Below, piece by piece: positions 1-9,166 of a stretch of DNA of 64,000 nucleotides (within the stretch, counting starts at the first letter, position 1; each line of letters begins with the position of its first letter). The stretch covers positions 1,984,001-2,048,000 of the forward strand of contig NZ_CP008884.1 of assembly GCF_000725385.1 (NCBI RefSeq), read 5' to 3'. The DNA comes from Dyella japonica A8 (GTDB taxonomy: Bacteria > Pseudomonadota > Gammaproteobacteria > Xanthomonadales > Rhodanobacteraceae). Made by a program: the position numbers and the translations under genes. Under the pieces are notes generated by a model. That model did not search any database and was not told the origin of the DNA. It was given only the letters and a program-made list of their open reading frames with translations.

Positions 1-1233
1 CGCAAGCACATGACCGAGTACTACGCGCCGAAGAACTTCAATCTTTGGTACTACTTCGGCTCGCTCGCACTGGTGGTGCTGGTCAACCAGATCGTCACCG
101 GCATCTTCCTCACCATGAACTACAAGACGAGTGCGGCGGAAGCCTTCAACTCGGTCGAGTACATCATGCGCGACGTGGAGTGGGGCTGGCTGATCCGCTA
201 CATGCACTCCACGGGTGCCTCGCTGTTCTTCGTGGTGGTGTTCCTGCACATGTTCCGCGGCCTGATGTACGGCTCGTACCAGAAGCCGCGCGAGCTGGTG
301 TGGCTGCTGGGCATGCTGATCTTCCTCGCGCTGATGGCCGAGGCCTTCATGGGCTACGTGCTGCCGTGGGGCAACATGTCGTTCTGGGGCGCCAAGGTGA
401 TCATCTCGCTGTTCGGCACCATTCCGGTGATCGGCGGCTCGCTGGTCGAGTGGATCATGGGCGACTACCTGCCGGCCGATGCCACGCTCAACCGCTTCTT
501 CGCACTGCACGTGATCGCGCTGCCGATCGTGCTGCTGCTGCTGGTGGTGCTGCACCTGGCCGCGCTGCATGAAGTGGGTTCGAACAACCCGGACGGCGTC
601 GACACCAAGCATGGCCCGAAGGGCAATCGCTGGGATCCGAAGGCGCCGCTCGATGGCATTCCCTTCCATCCGTACTACACGGTGAAGGATACCTTCGGTG
701 TTGGCTTCTTCCTGATCATCGCGGCGTTCATCATCTTCTTCGCGCCGACCTTCGGTGGCTGGTTCCTGGAACACGACAACTTCGTTCCGGCCAACAACCT
801 GGTGACGCCGACGCACATCAAGCCGTCGTGGTACTTCACCCCGTTCTACGCGATCCTGCGCATGATCCCGTCATTCTTCGGCACGGCCTTCTGGGGCGTG
901 CTGGGCATGTTCGGCGCCATTGCGCTGCTGTTCCTGCTGCCGTGGATCGATGCGGGCAAGGTGCGTTCCATCCGTTACCGCGGCACCGGCTTCAAGGTGG
1001 CGCTGATGGCCTTTGCCGCTTCCTTCATTGGCCTGGCCATGGTGGGTGCGGGCGTGATCGGTGAGCTGGCGCTCGAATGGTTCCCGGCTGACGCTACGGC
1101 CGCCGAGAACGCCTTCGGCCGCGTGATGACCTTCATCTACTTCGGGTACTTCGTGTTCCTGTGGTTCTACACGCGCGGTGGCAGGGAAAAGACCAAGCCG
1201 GTCCCGGAGCGGGTGGTGTTTGACCATGACTAA
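1..1233 (+). CDS. petB: Cytochrome b subunit of the bc1 complex (5' end cut by window edge)
   Basis: Membrane subunit of ubiquinol:cytochrome c reductase, which oxidises quinol and passes electrons to cytochrome c1 while moving protons. The reading frame is open from base 1 (R-K-H before the first ATG at 10), and family members have about 30 more N-terminal residues, so the true start lies outside the window. Several transmembrane helices are visible. The haem-ligand helices carry MHSTGAS...FLHMFRG and FALHVIAL...VLHLAALHE, and a GSNNPDG loop follows. The Qo-site motif reads PSWY where the textbook form is PEWY. The stop overlaps the cytochrome c1 start by 8 bases, indicating translational coupling. 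The Rieske gene petA would be expected just upstream. Confidence 0.97.
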   Translation, partial: RKHMTEYYAPKNFNLWYYFGSLALVVLVNQIVTGIFLTMNYKTSAAEAFNSVEYIMRDVEWGWLIRYMHSTGASLFFVVVFLHMFRGLMYGSYQKPRELVWLLGMLIFLALMAEAFMGYVLPWGNMSFWGAKVIISLFGTIPVIGGSLVEWIMGDYLPADATLNRFFALHVIALPIVLLLLVVLHLAALHEVGSNNPDGVDTKHGPKGNRWDPKAPLDGIPFHPYYTVKDTFGVGFFLIIAAFIIFFAPTFGGWFLEHDNFVPANNLVTPTHIKPSWYFTPFYAILRMIPSFFGTAFWGVLGMFGAIALLFLLPWIDAGKVRSIRYRGTGFKVALMAFAASFIGLAMVGAGVIGELALEWFPADATAAENAFGRVMTFIYFGYFVFLWFYTRGGREKTKPVPERVVFDHD

Positions 1234-1981
1234 GCGACTGTTCCCGATGAAGAAGATCTTTATCTCGTTCGCGCTCACCGTTGGACTGGTTGCCGGCGTC
1301 ACCACCACGGTGGCGGCGGAAGAGGGTGGCTTCCAGGCCGCGGGCAACAACATCCGCGACCAGGCCTCCCTGCAGCGTGGTGCCAAGCTGTTCTTCAACT
1401 ACTGCGTCGGCTGCCACTCGCTGAAGTACGTGCGCTACTCGCGCATGGCCGAGGACCTGGGCCTGTCCGAAGACGAGGTGATGAAGAACCTCAACTTCAC
1501 CGGCGCCAAGTTCGGCGACCCGGTGATCTCGCACATGCCCGAGGATTCCGGCCAGCAGTTCTTCGGCAAGGCGCCGCCGGACCTGTCGCTGGAAGTCCGC
1601 GCCAAGGAGCAGGGGCCCGACTGGGTGTTCTCCTACCTCAACTCGTTCTATGTCGACCCGACCCGTCCGGTGGGCTGGAACAACACGGTGTTCCCGAATG
1701 CCTCGATGCCGTTCCCTCTGTGGGAGCTGCAGGGCATCCAGACGGCCGTGAAGAAGGAAGGCAGCGACGACGTCGAGAAACTGGAGCTCTCGCAGCCGGG
1801 CAAGCTCACGCCGGCCCAGTACCAGCAGGCGGCCCGTGACCTGACCAACTTCCTGGAATACGCCTCCGAGCCTGCCGCCCTCCAGCGCCAGCGCTACGGC
1901 ATCTGGGTACTCCTCTTCCTGGCGGGCTTCACTTTCCTGGCATATCTGCTAAAGAAGGAGTACTGGAAGGACGTCCACTAA
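1226..1981 (+). CDS. petC: Cytochrome c1
   Basis: Membrane-anchored c-type cytochrome of the bc1 complex that takes electrons from the Rieske centre. The chosen start, ATG at 1226, overlaps the petB stop; a second in-frame ATG at 1247 (MKKIFIS) is possible. An N-terminal signal peptide ends near VAAEEG. The covalent haem motif is CVGCH, in FNYCVGCHSLKY, and a C-terminal membrane anchor (YGIWVLLFLAGFTFLAYLL) is followed by lysines, as in the family. Length (251 aa) is normal. Confidence 0.97.
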   Translation: MTKRLFPMKKIFISFALTVGLVAGVTTTVAAEEGGFQAAGNNIRDQASLQRGAKLFFNYCVGCHSLKYVRYSRMAEDLGLSEDEVMKNLNFTGAKFGDPVISHMPEDSGQQFFGKAPPDLSLEVRAKEQGPDWVFSYLNSFYVDPTRPVGWNNTVFPNASMPFPLWELQGIQTAVKKEGSDDVEKLELSQPGKLTPAQYQQAARDLTNFLEYASEPAALQRQRYGIWVLLFLAGFTFLAYLLKKEYWKDVH

Positions 1982-2005
1982 GGCGTCACTTTCGGGAGCC
2001 TACGG

Positions 2006-2040
2006 TACGGCGGCCACGGATGGGTTCTGTGGCCGCCGTA
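2006..2040. repeat. 12-bp perfect stem-loop between petC and sspA
   Basis: TACGGCGGCCAC (2006-2017) is perfectly inverted at 2029-2040 with an 11-nt loop. No T-tract follows on either strand, so it is not a classical intrinsic terminator. It could be a 3' stabilising hairpin for the petABC message or a weak terminator. Confidence 0.6.
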
Positions 2041-2068
2041 TCGCGTCATGTCGATGGGGAGATCGCGC

Positions 2069-2692
2069 ATGGTTCAAAGCGCTCGTTCGCGTACCGCACT
2101 CGCCCTGTACACCACGGCAGATGGCATCCAATGCCACCGGACACGCCTCGTGCTCGCCGCCAAAGGCGTCAGCTACGACAGGGTGATGGTCGACCCCGCC
2201 AAGCCGCCGGAAGACCTGCTGGACCTCAATCCCTACGGATCCACCCCCACGCTGGTCGATCGCGACCTGACGCTCTACAACACGGCGGTCGTCTGCGAAT
2301 ACCTCGACGAGCGCTATCCCCATCCTCCGCTGATGCCGATCGACCCCTTGTCCAGGGCACGCCTGCGCCTGGCCACCGTGCGGATCGAACTGGACTGGCT
2401 GCCCGAGGTGGACACCATCAAGGCCGGCGGGAAGCCCGCGGATGCCGCCCGCAAGCGGCTGCGCGAACACCTGCTGAGCGCACTGCCGCTGTTCAAGGCA
2501 TCGCGGTTCTTCCTCAACCCGGAAATGAGCCTGACCGATTGCCTGGTGGCGCCGGTCGTCTGGCGCCTGCCCTGGCTGGGCGTGGACCTGGGGCGGGAGG
2601 GCAAGCCCATCCTTGACTACGGCGAGCGCCTGTTCGCCAGCCAGGGCTATGCCCGCAGCATGACCTCTGAAGAAAAAGCCATGCGCCCCTGA
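2069..2692 (+). CDS. sspA: Stringent starvation protein A, GST-like
   Basis: RNA-polymerase-associated protein with a glutathione-S-transferase fold that lacks GST activity in studied homologues and alters transcription under starvation and acid stress. The N-terminal thioredoxin-like half (LYTTADGIQCHRTRLVLAAK, NPYGSTPTLVDRD, VVCEYLDERYPHPPLMP) and the helical C-terminal half match the family. ATG 2069 is chosen because GGGGAG lies 8 bases upstream; ATG 2048 is also in frame. The petBC-sspA-sspB order is typical of gamma- and betaproteobacteria. Confidence 0.95.
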   Translation: MVQSARSRTALALYTTADGIQCHRTRLVLAAKGVSYDRVMVDPAKPPEDLLDLNPYGSTPTLVDRDLTLYNTAVVCEYLDERYPHPPLMPIDPLSRARLRLATVRIELDWLPEVDTIKAGGKPADAARKRLREHLLSALPLFKASRFFLNPEMSLTDCLVAPVVWRLPWLGVDLGREGKPILDYGERLFASQGYARSMTSEEKAMRP

Positions 2693-2841
2693 CGCTGGCC
2701 GGGTACCCCGGGGCCAGGCCCACCGGGAGGGCTTTATGGCGCCACTGCGACAACTTGCCTTGGCTTGGCATTACACTGCCACGATCCATTAGGCGCCACC
2801 GGGCCCCGTCCCGAAGGGCGGCGCCCTCCACAGGCTTTTGC

Positions 2842-3294
2842 ATGACCGACGACAAGTTCCCGCCGATGTCCTCCAATCGTCCCTATCTGCTCAGGGCGAT
2901 TTACGACTGGATCACCGACAACAACCTGACCCCCTACATCCTTGTCGATGCGACGAGGGATGGGGTGCGGGTGCCGCCCCAGGTCATCAAGAACGGGCAG
3001 GTCGTGCTGAACCTGGCCATGCGTGCCGTCGCCAGTCTGGACCTTGGCAATGACTGGATCAGCTTCCAGGCGCGCTTCTCCGGCGTGAGCCACAACATCC
3101 ATATCCCGGTGCAGGCCGTATTGGCGCTGTATGCGCAGGAAAACGGCCAGGGCATGATGTTTCCCGCCGAAGAGGGCGGGGATCCGCCGCCGCCGTCTTC
3201 ACCCGATCCGGACGATACGCCGCCGCCCTCGGACGGTGATCAGACCGGCGAAAAGCCCAAGCGCAACGCGCCGTTCCTTCGCGTGGTGAAGTAA
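2842..3294 (+). CDS. sspB: ClpXP adaptor SspB
   Basis: Delivers ssrA-tagged polypeptides from stalled ribosomes to the ClpXP protease. The N-terminal substrate-binding fold is clear (RPYLLRAIYDWI, TPYILVDA, FSGVSHNIHIPVQAVLALYA). A Pro/Asp-rich flexible linker follows (residues about 115-138). The last residues, APFLRVVK, are the conserved hydrophobic-basic ClpX-docking tail. ATG 2842 was chosen; ATG 2866 is an alternative. It lies 149 bases after sspA. Confidence 0.95.
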   Translation: MTDDKFPPMSSNRPYLLRAIYDWITDNNLTPYILVDATRDGVRVPPQVIKNGQVVLNLAMRAVASLDLGNDWISFQARFSGVSHNIHIPVQAVLALYAQENGQGMMFPAEEGGDPPPPSSPDPDDTPPPSDGDQTGEKPKRNAPFLRVVK

Positions 3295-3303
3295 TCCCGC
3301 CAT

Positions 3304-3330
3304 GCCATGCCGGCCCCGGGCCGGCGTGGC
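3304..3330. terminator. GC-rich hairpin between convergent sspB and DUF3301 gene
   Basis: GCCATGCCGGCC pairs with GGCCGGCGTGGC across a very short loop between two convergent genes. There is no strong T-tract, so activity as a bidirectional terminator is inferred from position and stem strength. Confidence 0.5.
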
Positions 3331-3348
3331 AAGGCGCGTCAGCCAGGC

Positions 3349-3759
3349 TCAATGCAGCGTGTTGTCCTTATGCAGCCGCGGACGTAGCGGAACGACGTTG
3401 TCCGTCGCCGCCGGCGGGGCTGTGTGCTCGGCGAGCAGGCCGGGCAGGTGGCTCTGGATGGTCGGCAGGCTGATGCCGCTGAGCGTGCGGCCGATGAGCC
3501 ACAGCTTTCCCGGCTCGCGATCGTTGCCGTCGATGCTCACCTCGAAGGTGTAGCACCGTTCCAGCAGCAGCTGCCCGTGCTGGCGGAGCAGCCGCACACC
3601 GCGCAACCCCACGCTTTCATCGAGCAGTTGAAGGCCGTGCTGGCGGCATTGCAGGCGCGCCTCCTGGGTGGCCTGCTCGCGGCCACGGGCAAGTTTGAGC
3701 CACAGGCCGACGACGGCCAGCAGCCCCAGCAGCAAAACCAGGTCGGGAAGCTCACTCAT
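3349..3759 (-). CDS. DUF3301-family small membrane-anchored protein
   Basis: A 136-residue protein of unknown function. It starts with a single hydrophobic segment (MSELPDLVLLLGLLAVVGLWL) and continues with a short amphipathic region and a soluble beta-rich domain (VRLLRQHGQLLLERCYTFEVSIDGNDR, GKLWLIGRTL). This pattern matches DUF3301 proteins found next to nadC in Xanthomonadales. The start at 3759 was chosen because the hydrophobic segment begins there; the upstream extension has no family-like content. It follows nadC on the same strand after 97 bases and may be co-transcribed. Confidence 0.8.
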   Translation of the reverse strand: MSELPDLVLLLGLLAVVGLWLKLARGREQATQEARLQCRQHGLQLLDESVGLRGVRLLRQHGQLLLERCYTFEVSIDGNDREPGKLWLIGRTLSGISLPTIQSHLPGLLAEHTAPPAATDNVVPLRPRLHKDNTLH

Positions 3760-3829
3760 GCCGCGAGAGTGTAGGCGTTGAAGCCGGCTTGCAAGAGGCG
3801 CGATGTGAACGCAAACCCCTGCGCCTGGG

Positions 3830-3849
3830 GCGCCCCGGTGCCGGGGCGC
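3830..3849 (-). terminator. Hairpin after nadC
   Basis: GCGCCCCGG / CCGGGGCGC, 9-bp perfect stem with a 2-base loop, 7 bases past the nadC stop. There is no T-tract, so it may attenuate rather than stop read-through into the DUF3301 gene. Confidence 0.4.
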
Positions 3850-3856
3850 ATCCCGC

Positions 3857-4711
3857 TCAGTCCAGTTGCAGGCGCAGCGACAGGTCCACCGCGCGGACGT
3901 GCTTGGTGAGCGCGCCCACCGAGATGAAATCCACGCCGGTACCGGCGTAGTCACCGATGGTGGACAGGTCCACGTTGCCGGAGATCTCCAGCTGCGCCCG
4001 TCCCTTGGCGATGGCGACGGCCTCGCGCATCAGGGGCAGGGTGAAGTTGTCGAGCATGATGCGGTCGGCGCCGGCATCCAGCGCCTGCTGCAGTTCGTCC
4101 AGGTTCTCCACCTCGATTTCCAGCAGCAGCGTAGGGTGCAGGCGGCGGGCCGCCTCGGCGGCGGCCTTGATGCTGCCTGCGGCAATGATGTGGTTCTCCT
4201 TCACCAGGATGGCGTCGTAGAGGCCCACGCGGTGGTTATGGCCCCCGCCGCAACGCACGGCGTATTTCTGGGCCAGGCGCAGGCCGGGCACGGTCTTGCG
4301 CGTATCGAGCACGCGTACGCCGCTGCCGGCAACGGCGGCGACGTGGGCGGCCGTGGTGGTGGCCGTGCCGGAGAGCAGTTGCAGGAAGTTGAGCGCGGAA
4401 CGCTCCGCGCTGACCAGCGCCCGCGCGTTTCCGCGCAGGCGGCAGATCACCGAGCCCGCAGCGACGCGATCGCCATCGTGCACGGACCATTCGATCTGTA
4501 CGTGCGGGTCAAGCCGGCGGAAGCAGGCGTTGAACCAGTCGATGCCCGCCATGACGGCGTCTTCGCGGCAGGTCAGCGTGGCGCTGGCCGAGGCGTTGGC
4601 GGGCAGCAGGTCGGCGGTGGCGTCGCCAGTGCCGATGTCCTCGGCAAAGGCGCGCTCTACATCCGCCGCGATCAGCTCGGCGGGCGGTGAAACAAGTTGT
4701 GCTGAAGTCAT
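3857..4711 (-). CDS. nadC: Nicotinate-nucleotide pyrophosphorylase (carboxylating), quinolinate phosphoribosyltransferase
   Basis: Converts quinolinate and PRPP to nicotinate mononucleotide in de novo NAD synthesis. Family signatures are present: EDIGTGDATADL near the N-terminus, ERSALNFLQLLSGTAT, VLDTRKTVPGLRLAQKYAVRCGGGHNHR, the KENH motif, and the C-terminal barrel strands LLEIEVENLDEL, RIMLDNF, ISGNVDL and ISVGALTKH. Length (284 aa) is normal. The start codon overlaps the stop of the upstream DUF1631 gene by 4 bases (ATGA), so the two are translationally coupled. Confidence 0.97.
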   Translation of the reverse strand: MTSAQLVSPPAELIAADVERAFAEDIGTGDATADLLPANASASATLTCREDAVMAGIDWFNACFRRLDPHVQIEWSVHDGDRVAAGSVICRLRGNARALVSAERSALNFLQLLSGTATTTAAHVAAVAGSGVRVLDTRKTVPGLRLAQKYAVRCGGGHNHRVGLYDAILVKENHIIAAGSIKAAAEAARRLHPTLLLEIEVENLDELQQALDAGADRIMLDNFTLPLMREAVAIAKGRAQLEISGNVDLSTIGDYAGTGVDFISVGALTKHVRAVDLSLRLQLD

Positions 4712-6984
4712 TCGGTCGGGGCTTGTGCGGTGGCCGGTTGGCTGAGGCGACCGACGATGGCATCCAGCGCGCGGTCGAACAGCGCGGTGGATTCAAGCAC
4801 GCGAGCGGTGTTGCTGGCGAGTGCCTGGGCCAGTTCGTGCGGTGCGTAGTCCGCCACCTTCAGGCCGCGGCGGTTCACAAACAGGTAGCGGCCGCTCATC
4901 GGGCTGATCCACGAGAGCTTGGCGCGCTCGATGGTTTCCGGGCCGGTCACGAACTCCAGCCACGTGCCCGGCTTGAGCTCGGCCACCAGCTGCATCTCCG
5001 GGGTGTCGGCCGGCGGCTCGACTTCCGGTTCGGAGCGGGACAATTCCGCTTCGGATTCGGCGATCGGCTGGATGCTCTCGGGAATGGGCAGGGTGGTGGA
5101 TTCTTCCACCGCCTGCACCTCGGCCTCCGGCACGGCTTCGCCGAGCTGGTGGCGATAGTACGTGTGCAACTGAGCCAGCAGGCGATCGATATCGCTCTCC
5201 TGGAACGCCACGTTGGCCAGGCCACGGCGCAATGCGCGCTCGATGCCGGGCAGCATCTGGCGCAGGGCCCGGCGCTCGTCCAGCGTGCGCGCAGGCTTGG
5301 TGCTGTCGATGAAGTCGTTGGCGAAACGCAGGGCGTCGCGGAATTCGCTAGATTCCTCGCCCTGGCGCAGGATGGTCAGCACCAGGTAGTTGGCCCACGC
5401 GCGCGACAGGATGCCGTGGATCAGCGGCGGCAGGTTGTGGCCTTCTATACGGCTGAGGATCTCGCGCGCGGCGCGGCGACGCGCCTGCTCGAGCTTCTCG
5501 CGGCCACGGGTGGATTCGGCCACGCGCTGCTCGGCCAGTTCGGCACGGCGGCGGCTGATGTCCTGGAATTCCTGCAGTTCGGCGCACAGGCGCTCGAAGA
5601 TGGTCATGTCATCGTCGAAGTCCTGCAGCAGGCGGTCGACGATGGACTTGATCTTGTCGTGCAGGCGATGGTCGCGATCGGATTCCGCCGACCAGCCCTT
5701 GGCGGCGTCGGCCAGTGCGTCCAGCAGACGGCGAGCCGGGTGCTGGCGATGCGCGAACAGCTTGCGGTCGAGGATGGCGGCCTTGAGGTAAGGAATCTGC
5801 AGGCGCGCCAGCAGCACCTGCATGTCGGTCGGCAGGTTGCGGTCTTCGAGGATGAACTCGAACAGCATGCCGACGAGATCGATCGTGTCCTCGTCGATGG
5901 TCGACACCTGGCTCGGCTTCTCGCCGCGCAGGGAGCCGATCTGGGCGAGCAGGTGCTCCTTCAGTTGCAGCACTTCGCCGGCAAGTTCGGCCGCATTGGC
6001 GGCGCTCAGCGGCATTTGCTGGCTGATCGCCGCCTGGCTCTGCAGCACGCTCAATGCGCCGATCAGCTCGTTGGCGCTGGGCAGCTGCATGGCGCCGGCG
6101 GGCAGGCGCACGCCCCCCGCGGGCACCGTGCGGCGCGCGCTGAACAAGGTGCGCAGGGTCTGGATCAGCTCGTTCGACGCACCGGTTTCGTCGTCGGCGA
6201 GGAAGGTGGCCTCACCCTGTTCCGTGCCATCTGCCTGGGCAGCGGTTCCCGCCGTGCGCGGCGCGGCATTACCGGAGCGCGAGGCTTCCTGGCGCAGTTG
6301 CGGCAGTACGCCGGCACGCACCAGTTCGGCGTTGATCTCCTGGTAGAGCTCGTCGAGCGAAGCCAGCACGTAGCGGTCGAACAGTTTGTAGATGATGAGC
6401 TTGACGCGCATCTCGGCGTTGAGTTCGCGCATCGCCTGGCGGAAGGCCTGCGACAAGGCGGCCGGGCCCACCGGATTGATGCTGTCCTCGATCTTGAGGC
6501 CGCCGTAGATGACGGAAAGACGCTGGTTCACGGCGAACAGGTCGCGCGTCAGGCGCGTTTCGTTCTTGCCGATCATGCTGGTGATGGCCAGCGATTCTTC
6601 CAGCTCGTTGTCGGCGACCAGCGTCAGCTCCACGGTGCCCGGCGGCAGCGGAATGCCGTTGCCGGTGTTGTGGCGGTAACTGGTGGCGAAATCGGTCAGT
6701 TCGCGCGAGATCTGCGACAGAAAGCTGCGCTCCACCATCGGGCGGCGCTTGCGCACTTCACGCATGCCGTCGAAGTAGTGCATCTGTGCCGCGTTGTTCT
6801 CCGCCTTTTCGGCCAGGTCGAAGAGGGCATCGTCGACATGTTCGAACATGCCGTTGATCAAAATCTGCAGGCGACGGCCGGCAATGTCCCGGACGGTGTT
6901 CAAGAGGGCGCCTCCGCGCTCGCTGGAGGGGTCCAGGCGCTGGGTCAGGCTCACGATGTTGGATGGTTCACTGGCGTCTTTCAT
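4708..6984 (-). CDS. DUF1631-family protein
   Basis: Large (758 aa) cytoplasmic protein of a family common in Xanthomonadales and other gammaproteobacteria; its biochemical role is not established. The sequence is mostly helical, with an N-terminal region (NTVRDIAGRRLQILINGMFEHVDDALFDLAEKAENN split over residues about 28-65), a central helical part, and an acidic Pro/Glu stretch near residue 660. The C-terminal segment (KPGTWLEFVTGPETIERAKLSW) resembles a PilZ-like beta-barrel, which is a guess from the Gly/Trp pattern. ATG 6984 is preferred over the upstream ATG (7035) because GGGGTGAGG precedes it. It is coupled to nadC by a 4-base overlap. Confidence 0.85.
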   Translation of the reverse strand: MKDASEPSNIVSLTQRLDPSSERGGALLNTVRDIAGRRLQILINGMFEHVDDALFDLAEKAENNAAQMHYFDGMREVRKRRPMVERSFLSQISRELTDFATSYRHNTGNGIPLPPGTVELTLVADNELEESLAITSMIGKNETRLTRDLFAVNQRLSVIYGGLKIEDSINPVGPAALSQAFRQAMRELNAEMRVKLIIYKLFDRYVLASLDELYQEINAELVRAGVLPQLRQEASRSGNAAPRTAGTAAQADGTEQGEATFLADDETGASNELIQTLRTLFSARRTVPAGGVRLPAGAMQLPSANELIGALSVLQSQAAISQQMPLSAANAAELAGEVLQLKEHLLAQIGSLRGEKPSQVSTIDEDTIDLVGMLFEFILEDRNLPTDMQVLLARLQIPYLKAAILDRKLFAHRQHPARRLLDALADAAKGWSAESDRDHRLHDKIKSIVDRLLQDFDDDMTIFERLCAELQEFQDISRRRAELAEQRVAESTRGREKLEQARRRAAREILSRIEGHNLPPLIHGILSRAWANYLVLTILRQGEESSEFRDALRFANDFIDSTKPARTLDERRALRQMLPGIERALRRGLANVAFQESDIDRLLAQLHTYYRHQLGEAVPEAEVQAVEESTTLPIPESIQPIAESEAELSRSEPEVEPPADTPEMQLVAELKPGTWLEFVTGPETIERAKLSWISPMSGRYLFVNRRGLKVADYAPHELAQALASNTARVLESTALFDRALDAIVGRLSQPATAQAPTE

Positions 6985-7080
6985 CGCCTCACCCCCTGAA
7001 AGTGATGCCGACGTGCATTCAGCTACATACGACAATACGCCAGCCTACAATAAGGGATGGCGATGTCCGCTGTCATTCAG

Positions 7081-7102
7081 CGTGTCGATATATGTCGACA
7101 CG
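7081..7102. repeat. Perfect 8-bp inverted repeat upstream of DUF1631 gene
   Basis: CGTGTCGA-TATATG-TCGACACG sits about 100 bases upstream of the DUF1631 start and 46 bases past the Trm112-like stop. The AT loop between symmetric arms looks like an operator or a short hairpin; no T-tract follows. Confidence 0.4.
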
Positions 7103-7147
7103 TTCACAAGATGCAGGTTTCTTCGATGCCCTCAGCCCGGGCAGGGT

Positions 7148-7420
7148 TCAGGCGGCCGCCGGAAAGTCAGTGAGTTGCAAGGTGCCAATGCCTTCCTCGG
7201 GCAGCATCACGGGGATGCCGTCCTCGACCCGGTAGATGACCTTGCGGTCGGTGGTCACCAACCCCTCGGACAGGGCTGCCTGTACGGCCACGCCAGCCAC
7301 GGTCTGGACCTGGCCGGCCGCGATGGCCTTGTTCAGCGCGTCGAGCTCCTGGCGCTGGAGAGGGCGGACGGGAACCTTGCTGACCGGGCAGCAGAGGATA
7401 TCGAGCAGGCGTTTGTCCAT
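7148..7420 (-). CDS. Trm112-family small protein
   Basis: A 90-residue protein starting MDKRLLDILCCPVSKVPV, the hallmark of Trm112/UPF0434 proteins, which in eukaryotes and archaea stabilise methyltransferases. The middle (ALSEGLVTTDRKVIYRVEDGIPVMLPEEGI) matches the conserved IRDGIPVML region. Only the first Cys pair (C10, C11) remains of possible zinc ligands. ATG 7420 was chosen because all family similarity begins there. The gene is divergent from purE. Confidence 0.88.
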   Translation of the reverse strand: MDKRLLDILCCPVSKVPVRPLQRQELDALNKAIAAGQVQTVAGVAVQAALSEGLVTTDRKVIYRVEDGIPVMLPEEGIGTLQLTDFPAAA

Positions 7421-7484
7421 GGTGAGCGGGATCGTGCCGAGACGCGGAAAGTCCGTACAATAACCCTTTTGGATGGCTTGGGTC

Positions 7485-7988
7485 ATGACCTCGACTTCCC
7501 TCCCGCCGCGCGTGGGTGTTGTGATGGGCTCCCGTTCGGACTGGGAAACCATGGAGCACGCGTCCAGCGTGCTGGCCGAACTGGGCGTGGCGCACGAGGT
7601 GCAGGTGGTTTCCGCGCACCGCACGCCCGACCTGCTGTTCCAGTACGCCGACGAAGCGGTTGGTCGCGGCATCCAGGTCATCATTGCCGGTGCCGGTGGC
7701 GCCGCCCACCTGCCGGGCATGCTGGCGGCCAAGACCCGCCTTCCCGTGTTCGGCGTGCCGGTGCAGTCCAAGGCGCTGAACGGCATGGACTCCCTGCTTT
7801 CCATTGCCCAGATGCCGGCCGGCATCCCGGTGGGCACCCTGGCGATCGGCCGTGCCGGCGCCGTCAATGCCGGCATCCTCGCCGCCTCGGTGCTTGCCCT
7901 GCATGACCCGGCCATTGCCGCTGCGCTGGACGCCTATCGCCACCGCCAGACCAAGGCCGTGCTGGACAACCCGGATCCCCGCTCGTGA
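7485..7988 (+). CDS. purE: N5-carboxyaminoimidazole ribonucleotide mutase
   Basis: Catalyses the N5-CAIR to CAIR rearrangement in de novo purine synthesis. Signatures: [12 protein letters not shown] (substrate phosphate loop), [30 protein letters not shown] and [19 protein letters not shown]. The start may be ATG 7485 or ATG 7473; neither has a strong ribosome binding site, and 7485 gives the more typical length. The purK start overlaps the end of this gene (GTGA), so they form a coupled operon. Confidence 0.95.
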   Translation: MTSTSLPPRVGVVMGSRSDWETMEHASSVLAELGVAHEVQVVSAHRTPDLLFQYADEAVGRGIQVIIAGAGGAAHLPGMLAAKTRLPVFGVPVQSKALNGMDSLLSIAQMPAGIPVGTLAIGRAGAVNAGILAASVLALHDPAIAAALDAYRHRQTKAVLDNPDPRS

Positions 7989-9157
7989 CCGACCGTCGCC
8001 AACCCGTTCTCGGCATTCTCGGCGGCGGCCAGCTGGCCCGCATGCTTGCGCTCGCGGCTGCTCCGCTGGGCGTGAAGACGCTGGTGGTCGACAGCGCCGC
8101 TGATGCCTGCGCCGGACAGGTCGCCCCGCTGGTGGTGGCGGACTGGACCGACTACGACGCGCTGGACCATTTCGCCCGCCAGGTGGACGTGGTCACCTTC
8201 GATTTCGAGAACGTGCCGGCGGAAACCGCGCACTGGCTCGCCACGCGCGTGGCCGTGTTCCCGGCGCCGCGCGCACTCGCCGTGGCGCAGGATCGCCTGG
8301 CCGAAAAGACCTTGTTCCGCGAATGCGGCCTGATGACGCCGGCATTTCAGGCGGTCGATACGCGCGAGGATCTCGATCGCGCCCTGGCGACCATCGGCGC
8401 CCCCGCCATCCTTAAGACCCGCCGCCTTGGTTACGACGGCAAGGGTCAGTTCCGCATCAAGACGCTGGCCGATGCCGATGCGGCGTGGGCAGCGCTGGGC
8501 GCACAGGCCCAGGCACATGGCCTGATCCTGGAAGCCTTCGTTCCGTTCGACCGCGAGCTGTCGGTGATTGCCGTGCGCAGCCGCGACGGCGATTTCCGCA
8601 CCTGGCCCCTCACGCAGAACTGGCATACCGATGGCGTGTTGTCGCTCAGCCTGGCACCGGCATCGGACATTGTGGCCCTGCAGGAGCGGGCGACCGGCCT
8701 TGCCCGTACCCTGGCGGAGAAGCTGGACTACGTCGGCGTGTTCGCACTCGAACTGTTCGTGAAGAACGGCGAGCTGCTGGGCAACGAAATGGCGCCGCGC
8801 GTGCACAACTCCGGTCACTGGACCATCGAGGGCGCGCTCACCAGCCAGTTCGAAAACCATGTGCGTGCCGTGCTTGGCCTGCCGCTGGGCGCGACCTCCG
8901 CGCGTGGCCTGTCCGCCATGTTCAACTGGATCGGTGAGCTGCCGGACGCGGCCCCCGTGCTGCAAGCCGTGGATGCGCACTGGCACGACTACGGCAAGCA
9001 GCCGCGCGTCGGCCGCAAGGTGGGACATGCCACGGTGTGTGCGCCGGATGCGAGCCAGCTGGTGGAGCGCCTGTCTGGCATTGCGCATGCGCTGGGCCGC
9101 GACCAGCAGGCGGAGCCGGCGGTCGGCAAGTTGACGGAAAAGAAGAACGCGCCATAG
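7985..9157 (+). CDS. purK: N5-carboxyaminoimidazole ribonucleotide synthase
   Basis: ATP-grasp enzyme that carboxylates AIR with bicarbonate and ATP, feeding PurE. N-terminal [12 protein letters not shown], central ATP-grasp elements ([33 protein letters not shown]) and the metal/catalytic region [25 protein letters not shown] with QFENHVRA are all present. The start is GTG at 7985, which overlaps the purE stop by 4 bases. Length (390 aa) is normal. Confidence 0.96.
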   Translation: MTDRRQPVLGILGGGQLARMLALAAAPLGVKTLVVDSAADACAGQVAPLVVADWTDYDALDHFARQVDVVTFDFENVPAETAHWLATRVAVFPAPRALAVAQDRLAEKTLFRECGLMTPAFQAVDTREDLDRALATIGAPAILKTRRLGYDGKGQFRIKTLADADAAWAALGAQAQAHGLILEAFVPFDRELSVIAVRSRDGDFRTWPLTQNWHTDGVLSLSLAPASDIVALQERATGLARTLAEKLDYVGVFALELFVKNGELLGNEMAPRVHNSGHWTIEGALTSQFENHVRAVLGLPLGATSARGLSAMFNWIGELPDAAPVLQAVDAHWHDYGKQPRVGRKVGHATVCAPDASQLVERLSGIAHALGRDQQAEPAVGKLTEKKNAP

Positions 9158-9166
9158 CCCCGTTCT

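Noticed and set aside
2734..3102. 122-codon minus-strand frame opposite sspB
   Set aside because: Shadow of the well-supported sspB frame.
4687..6999. 770-codon plus-strand frame opposite the DUF1631 gene
   Set aside because: Antisense shadow; the DUF1631 frame has coherent helical protein sequence, a ribosome site and a coupled overlap with nadC.
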